A stretch of 64,000 bases of DNA from Paenacidovorax monticola (GTDB lineage: Bacteria > Pseudomonadota > Gammaproteobacteria > Burkholderiales > Burkholderiaceae_C). Each line of letters begins with the position of its first letter. The first letter of the stretch is position 1. The notes under the pieces were generated by a model. The model was not told where the DNA came from, searched no databases, and was given only the letters and a program-made list of their open reading frames with translations. This document shows positions 60,780-64,000 of this stretch, in pieces. A program made the position numbers and the translations under genes. The DNA lies in assembly GCF_014489595.1 (NCBI RefSeq), contig NZ_CP060790.1, positions 4,526,001 to 4,590,000 of the forward strand, written 5' to 3'.

Positions 60780-61562
60780 ATGCGCACCCGCTTCATCCTC
60801 ATCCATACCAGCCATGCCGGCAACGTCGGCGCCGCCGCCCGCGCCATGAAAACCATGGGCTTCGACGACCTGGTGCTGGTGGCGCCGCGCTGGCCCAACG
60901 TGCTGCGGCGCGAGGAAACCATCCAGCGCGCGAGCGGTGCGCTGGACGTGCTGCACAACGCGCGCATCGTCGAGACGCTGGACGAGGCGCTCGACGGCAT
61001 GACCCACCTGTGCGCCACCGCCATGACGCCGCGCGACTTCGGCCCGCCCACGCGGTCGCCGCGCGGACACTTTGACTTGCTCCTGAAAGGAGAGCTGGGT
61101 GCGCAGAACCAGCAAGCGCCAGGAGGCGATTCAGTCCAAAGGACGGCGCCCGAGGCCGGGGTGGCCTTCCTGTTCGGCTCCGAGCGCTTCGGCATGGCCA
61201 ACGAGGATGTGTACCGCTGCCACGTGGCGCTCTCCATCCCCACCAATCCCGGCTTCGGGTCGCTGAACCTGGGCGCGGCCATCCAGGTCGTCGCCTACGA
61301 ATGGCGCCAGGCCCTGGGCGGCTTCGCGGTGCAGGACGCGCTGCCGACGCCCGACCGCGCCGATGCCGCGCAGGTGGCGGGCATGCTGGGGCATTGGGAG
61401 CAGGCGCTCACGGCCATCGGCTTCCTGGACCCGGCGGCGCCCAAGAAGCTCATGCCGCGCCTGAACCAGCTTTTCAACCGCGCGCAACTCACCCCTGAGG
61501 AAATCCACATCCTGCGCGGTGTTGCCAAGGCCATGCTGCAGGCCGGCGCGCCGAAACGATAG
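60780..61562 (+). CDS. trmJ: tRNA 2'-O-methyltransferase TrmJ
   Basis: SPOUT-family methyltransferase that 2'-O-methylates position 32 of tRNAs, 260 residues. N-terminal RFILIHTSHAGNVGAAARAMKTMG and the SAM-knot motifs FLFGSERFGMANED and SIPTNPGFGSLNLGAAIQVV are typical. Between them, about 15 residues (LLLKGELGAQNQQAPG) are encoded by copy F of the two-hairpin repeat, in frame, where other TrmJ proteins have a short loop. Neighbours suhB and cysE match the E. coli arrangement. Confidence 0.92.
   Translation: MRTRFILIHTSHAGNVGAAARAMKTMGFDDLVLVAPRWPNVLRREETIQRASGALDVLHNARIVETLDEALDGMTHLCATAMTPRDFGPPTRSPRGHFDLLLKGELGAQNQQAPGGDSVQRTAPEAGVAFLFGSERFGMANEDVYRCHVALSIPTNPGFGSLNLGAAIQVVAYEWRQALGGFAVQDALPTPDRADAAQVAGMLGHWEQALTAIGFLDPAAPKKLMPRLNQLFNRAQLTPEEIHILRGVAKAMLQAGAPKR
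61078..61121 (-). repeat. Two-hairpin repeat, copy F (inside trmJ)
   Basis: On the minus strand the core GCGCTTGCTGG starts at 61119, with GCGC at 16-19 and AGCT at 24, then CTCCTTTCAGGAGC. It encodes a loop insert in TrmJ. Confidence 0.78.
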
Positions 61563-61597
61563 ACTGACACGCCATATCGACATAACGACAACAGCCG

Positions 61598-62385
61598 ATG
61601 CTTGCCCGCCTGCGTTCCGACATCCAGTGCATCCTCGACCGCGATCCTGCCGCGCGCAGCACGTGGGAGGTGGTCACCTGTTATCCGGGCCTGCACGCGA
61701 TCTGGCTGCAGCGGCCCGCGCACTGGTGCTGGACGCATGGCTTCAAGTGGCTGGGGCGCTTCATCTCGCATTGCGGCCGCTGGTTCACGGGCATCGAGAT
61801 CCACCCGGGCGCCGAGATCGGCGAGCGCGTGTTCATCGACCACGGCATGGGCGTGGTGATCGGCGAGACGGCTGTCGTGGGCGAGGGCTGCACCATCTAC
61901 CACGGCGTGACGCTGGGCGGCACCTCGCTCTACAAGGGCACCAAGCGCCATCCCACGCTGGGCAAGGACGTGGTGGTGAGCGCCGGCGCCAAGGTGCTGG
62001 GGGCTTCGAGGTGGGCGACGGCGCCAAGATCGGCAGCAATGCCGTGGTCATCAAGCCCGTACCCGCGGGCGCCACCGCCGTGGGCATCCCGGCGCGCATC
62101 ATCCCCTCGAAGGACGGGCACAGCGCCGACGTGACCGAGGCCCAGCCGCAGCAGCGCACCTTCTCGGCCTACGGCGTGACGCAGGAGGACGATCCGCTGT
62201 CGCAGGCCATGCGTGGCCTGATCGACAATGCCTCGTCGCAGGAACACCAGATCGCGCTGCTGTGGCAGGCGATCGAAAAGCTCACCGCCTCGGCCCCCCA
62301 GGCGCCGGCCGACTGCGTGCCCTGCGACGCGGCGCTCAAGGAACAGTTCGAGGCCGCCAAGCTCAACGACCTGCTGGGCAAGTAG
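61598..62385 (+). CDS. cysE: Serine O-acetyltransferase CysE (frameshifted in this sequence)
   Basis: First committed step of cysteine synthesis: acetyl-CoA plus serine gives O-acetylserine. Left-handed beta-helix repeats and the active-site stretch [17 protein letters not shown] are visible, followed by [15 protein letters not shown]. The C-terminus ([23 protein letters not shown]) is in another frame, split at the G run 61999-62003. One more G gives [15 protein letters not shown] and a 262-residue protein of the short CysE type. It follows trmJ by 35 nt. Confidence 0.92.
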
Positions 62386-62390
62386 GCCCT

Positions 62391-62414
62391 GCGGGCGGGG
62401 CGGTAGCCGCCCGC
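62391..62414. terminator. Hairpin between cysE and the alcohol dehydrogenase
   Basis: Stem GCGGGCGG / CCGCCCGC with an 8-nt loop, just after the cysE stop and between convergent genes. No T run; a bidirectional terminator is possible. Confidence 0.45.
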
Positions 62415-62427
62415 CCGCGGTGCGCCG

Positions 62428-63528
62428 TCAGAACGGCCGGATCGCCACCTTGAGCACGTTGTCGCGCTGGTGCGCGAACAGGTCGTAGGCGGCCACGATG
62501 TCGTCCAGCGGAAAATGGTGCGTCACCAGCGCGCCCAGGTCCACACGCCCCGAGGCGATCACGTTCATCAGCCGCCGCATGCGCTCCTTGCCGCCGGGGC
62601 ACAGCGCGGTGACGATGCGGTGGTCGCCCAGGCCGGCGGCAAATGCGTCGAGCGGAATCCGGAGGTCGGTGGAGTACACGCCCAGGCTGGACAGCGTGCC
62701 GCCGGGCTTGAGGATGCGCAGCGCCGACTCGAACGTGCTCTGCAGGCCCAGCGCCTCGATGGAGGCGTCCACGCCGCGCCCGCCCGTGAGCTTCATCACC
62801 TCGTCCACCACGTCGCAGGCCTTGAAGTTCAGCGCCACGTCGGCGCCGAGCCGCCGGGCCATGTCCAGTCGGTGTTCGTTGCCGTCGATGGCGATGATGG
62901 TGGTGGCGCCCTGCAGCCGCGCGCCCGCCGTGGCGCACAGGCCGATGGGCCCCTGCGCGAACACGGCCACCGTGTCGCCGATGCGGATGCCCGCGTTCTC
63001 CGCGCCCTTGAAACCCGTGGACATGATGTCGGGGCACATCAGCACCTGCTCGTCCGTGAGCCCGTCGGGAATGGGCGCGAGGTTGGCCTGCGCATCGGGC
63101 ACCAGCACGTATTCGGCCTGCGTGCCGTCGATGAGGTTGCCGAAGCGCCAGCCCGCCGTGGCCTTGTAGCCGTGGCAGCCGCAGCGGCCGCTGGGGATCA
63201 GGTAGGCGCCGTCCTGCGACGGAAAGCCGTCCTGGCTCGGGTAGGACGTGAAGCTCGGGCAGATGGCCCCGGCAATCACGCGCTGGCCTTCCTGGTATCC
63301 CACCACGGCGCTGCCGAGCTTCTCGATCACGCCCACGGGCTCGTGGCCCACCGTCAGGCCCGGGGCCACGGGGTACTCGCCCTTGAGGATGTGCACATCG
63401 GTGCCGCAGATGGTGGTGGTGGTGATGCGCAGCAGCGCATCGTTGGGGCCCACGTCGGGAATGGGCTTGTCCACCAGTTCGATGCGGCCGGGTTCGATGA
63501 AGGCTGCTGCTTTCATGCGTGTGGGCAT
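62428..63528 (-). CDS. Zinc-dependent NAD(P)-linked alcohol dehydrogenase
   Basis: Medium-chain dehydrogenase of 366 residues. ATG 63528 is chosen because AGGAGG lies 7 nt upstream; MKAAAF at 63516 is an in-frame alternative. The catalytic zinc ligands are in CGTDVHILKGEYPV and GHEPVGVIEKLG, and the nucleotide loop is AQGPIG. The Asp in IAIDGNEHRL favours NAD over NADP. A second zinc-ligand set is reduced (SGRCGCHGY). Most like the Clostridium/Thermoanaerobacter secondary alcohol dehydrogenase group. A 27-bp palindrome lies upstream. Confidence 0.88.
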   Translation of the reverse strand: MPTRMKAAAFIEPGRIELVDKPIPDVGPNDALLRITTTTICGTDVHILKGEYPVAPGLTVGHEPVGVIEKLGSAVVGYQEGQRVIAGAICPSFTSYPSQDGFPSQDGAYLIPSGRCGCHGYKATAGWRFGNLIDGTQAEYVLVPDAQANLAPIPDGLTDEQVLMCPDIMSTGFKGAENAGIRIGDTVAVFAQGPIGLCATAGARLQGATTIIAIDGNEHRLDMARRLGADVALNFKACDVVDEVMKLTGGRGVDASIEALGLQSTFESALRILKPGGTLSSLGVYSTDLRIPLDAFAAGLGDHRIVTALCPGGKERMRRLMNVIASGRVDLGALVTHHFPLDDIVAAYDLFAHQRDNVLKVAIRPF

Positions 63529-63599
63529 GGGAAGACCTCCTCTTTCAAGAGCGTTGAACACACCCCGAGGCTACGCCCGCAGCGCAGCGCGGGCCCTGA

Positions 63600-63626
63600 C
63601 ATACCGCAGCGAATGGGTGCGGTATG
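63600..63626. promoter_or_regulatory. 27-bp palindrome upstream of the alcohol dehydrogenase
   Basis: Perfect arms CATACCGCA and TGCGGTATG with a 9-nt spacer, 72 nt upstream of the dehydrogenase start. It could be an operator for an unlinked regulator or a hairpin ending mog transcripts. Confidence 0.45.
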
Positions 63627-63682
63627 GGCGTGTGGAAGGCTGAAGGAAGGTGGTGGCGGGCACCCGGCCGGCGCCGCGCCGT

Positions 63683-64000
63683 TCAGCGCGCGGGCCGCTG
63701 CGCGTTCTTGGGCCGGAAGGCCTTGCAGACCGCGTCGCGCGTCTCGAGGTAGGGGCCGCCGATGAGGTCGATGCAGTAGGGCACGGCCGCGAAGATGCCG
63801 GGCACGAGCTGGGCGCCCTCGGCGTCCTTGAGTCCCTCCAGCGTCTCGGCGATGGCCTTGGGCTGGCCGGGCAGGTTGATGATGAGGCTGCCGCCCCGGA
63901 TCACGGCCACCTGGCGCGAGAGGATGGCCGTGGGCACGAACTTCAGGCTGATCTGGCGCATCTGCTCGCCAAAGCCCGGGATCTCCTTGTGCGCCACGGC
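63683..64000 (-). CDS. mog: Molybdopterin adenylyltransferase Mog (partial)
   Basis: Activates molybdopterin by adenylation before molybdenum insertion. Only about 105 C-terminal residues are in the window; the start lies off the right edge. Diagnostic stretches are KEIPGFGEQMRQISLKFVPT, AILSRQVAVIRGGSLIINLPG and GQPKAIAETLEGL, followed by VPYCIDLIGGPYLET. It links to the molybdenum genes at the left of the window, although they are not contiguous. Confidence 0.92.
   Translation of the reverse strand, partial: AVAHKEIPGFGEQMRQISLKFVPTAILSRQVAVIRGGSLIINLPGQPKAIAETLEGLKDAEGAQLVPGIFAAVPYCIDLIGGPYLETRDAVCKAFRPKNAQRPAR

Overview
The window is about 64 kb of high-GC chromosome from a betaproteobacterium, most likely a member of the Comamonadaceae (Acidovorax/Alicycliphilus/Diaphorobacter-like). 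This placement rests on protein character, on the intergenic repeats and on a short suhB-[insert]-trmJ-cysE neighbourhood; it was not tested by a search. I see no rRNA, tRNA, CRISPR array, insertion sequence or prophage.

Left part (1-19.3 kb): the 5' part of a TRAP carboxylate transporter (dctM, dctQ), then a concentrated molybdenum/tungsten region. It holds a ModE-HTH/binding-protein fusion regulator facing a tungstate ABC transporter (tupB-tupC-tupA), a UbiB-family kinase, a molybdate transporter (modA, modB, modC) facing modE across a candidate ModE box, and a GAF-Fis regulator facing a form-II 'CO dehydrogenase-like' molybdenum hydroxylase with its maturation genes (small, large and FAD subunits, MoxR ATPase, VWA protein, CoxG, XdhC-type protein). 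A mog gene (molybdopterin adenylyltransferase) at the right edge fits the same theme.

19.3-33.1 kb: an mdtABC-type RND efflux operon with its outer-membrane lipoprotein, a few small genes (NTF2-like, an acidic hypothetical, an orphan ABC ATPase, a LysE-family exporter) and an exported IPTL-CTERM protein.

33.2-46.3 kb: a six-gene minus-strand operon pairing a LytS/LytTR two-component system with two 2TM proteins around an alpha/beta hydrolase; uppP; two diguanylate cyclases; a bicovalent-flavin-type oxidoreductase; an MpaB/DUF2236 protein; a hydrolase; and an Anbu proteasome-like protease.

46.5-64 kb: an exported hypothetical, mutS, a three-gene c-di-GMP cassette (GGDEF-EAL protein, multi-PAS hybrid kinase with HPt, REC-HD-GYP), suhB, a repeat-domain exported protein, trmJ, cysE, a zinc alcohol dehydrogenase and mog.

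Two window-wide signals stand out. First, thirteen genes carry fourteen single-base frameshifts. All are one base too short, and all sit in a G or C run. Adding one base to each (two in the hybrid kinase) restores the family-typical protein, which points to homopolymer under-calling in the assembly rather than decay. Second, a roughly 45-nt two-hairpin repeat occurs six times with a gapless 30-nt core. Four of the copies are translated in frame, inside tupA, the LytS-type kinase, mutS and trmJ. A second, longer intergenic repeat occurs once complete and once as an internally deleted remnant.
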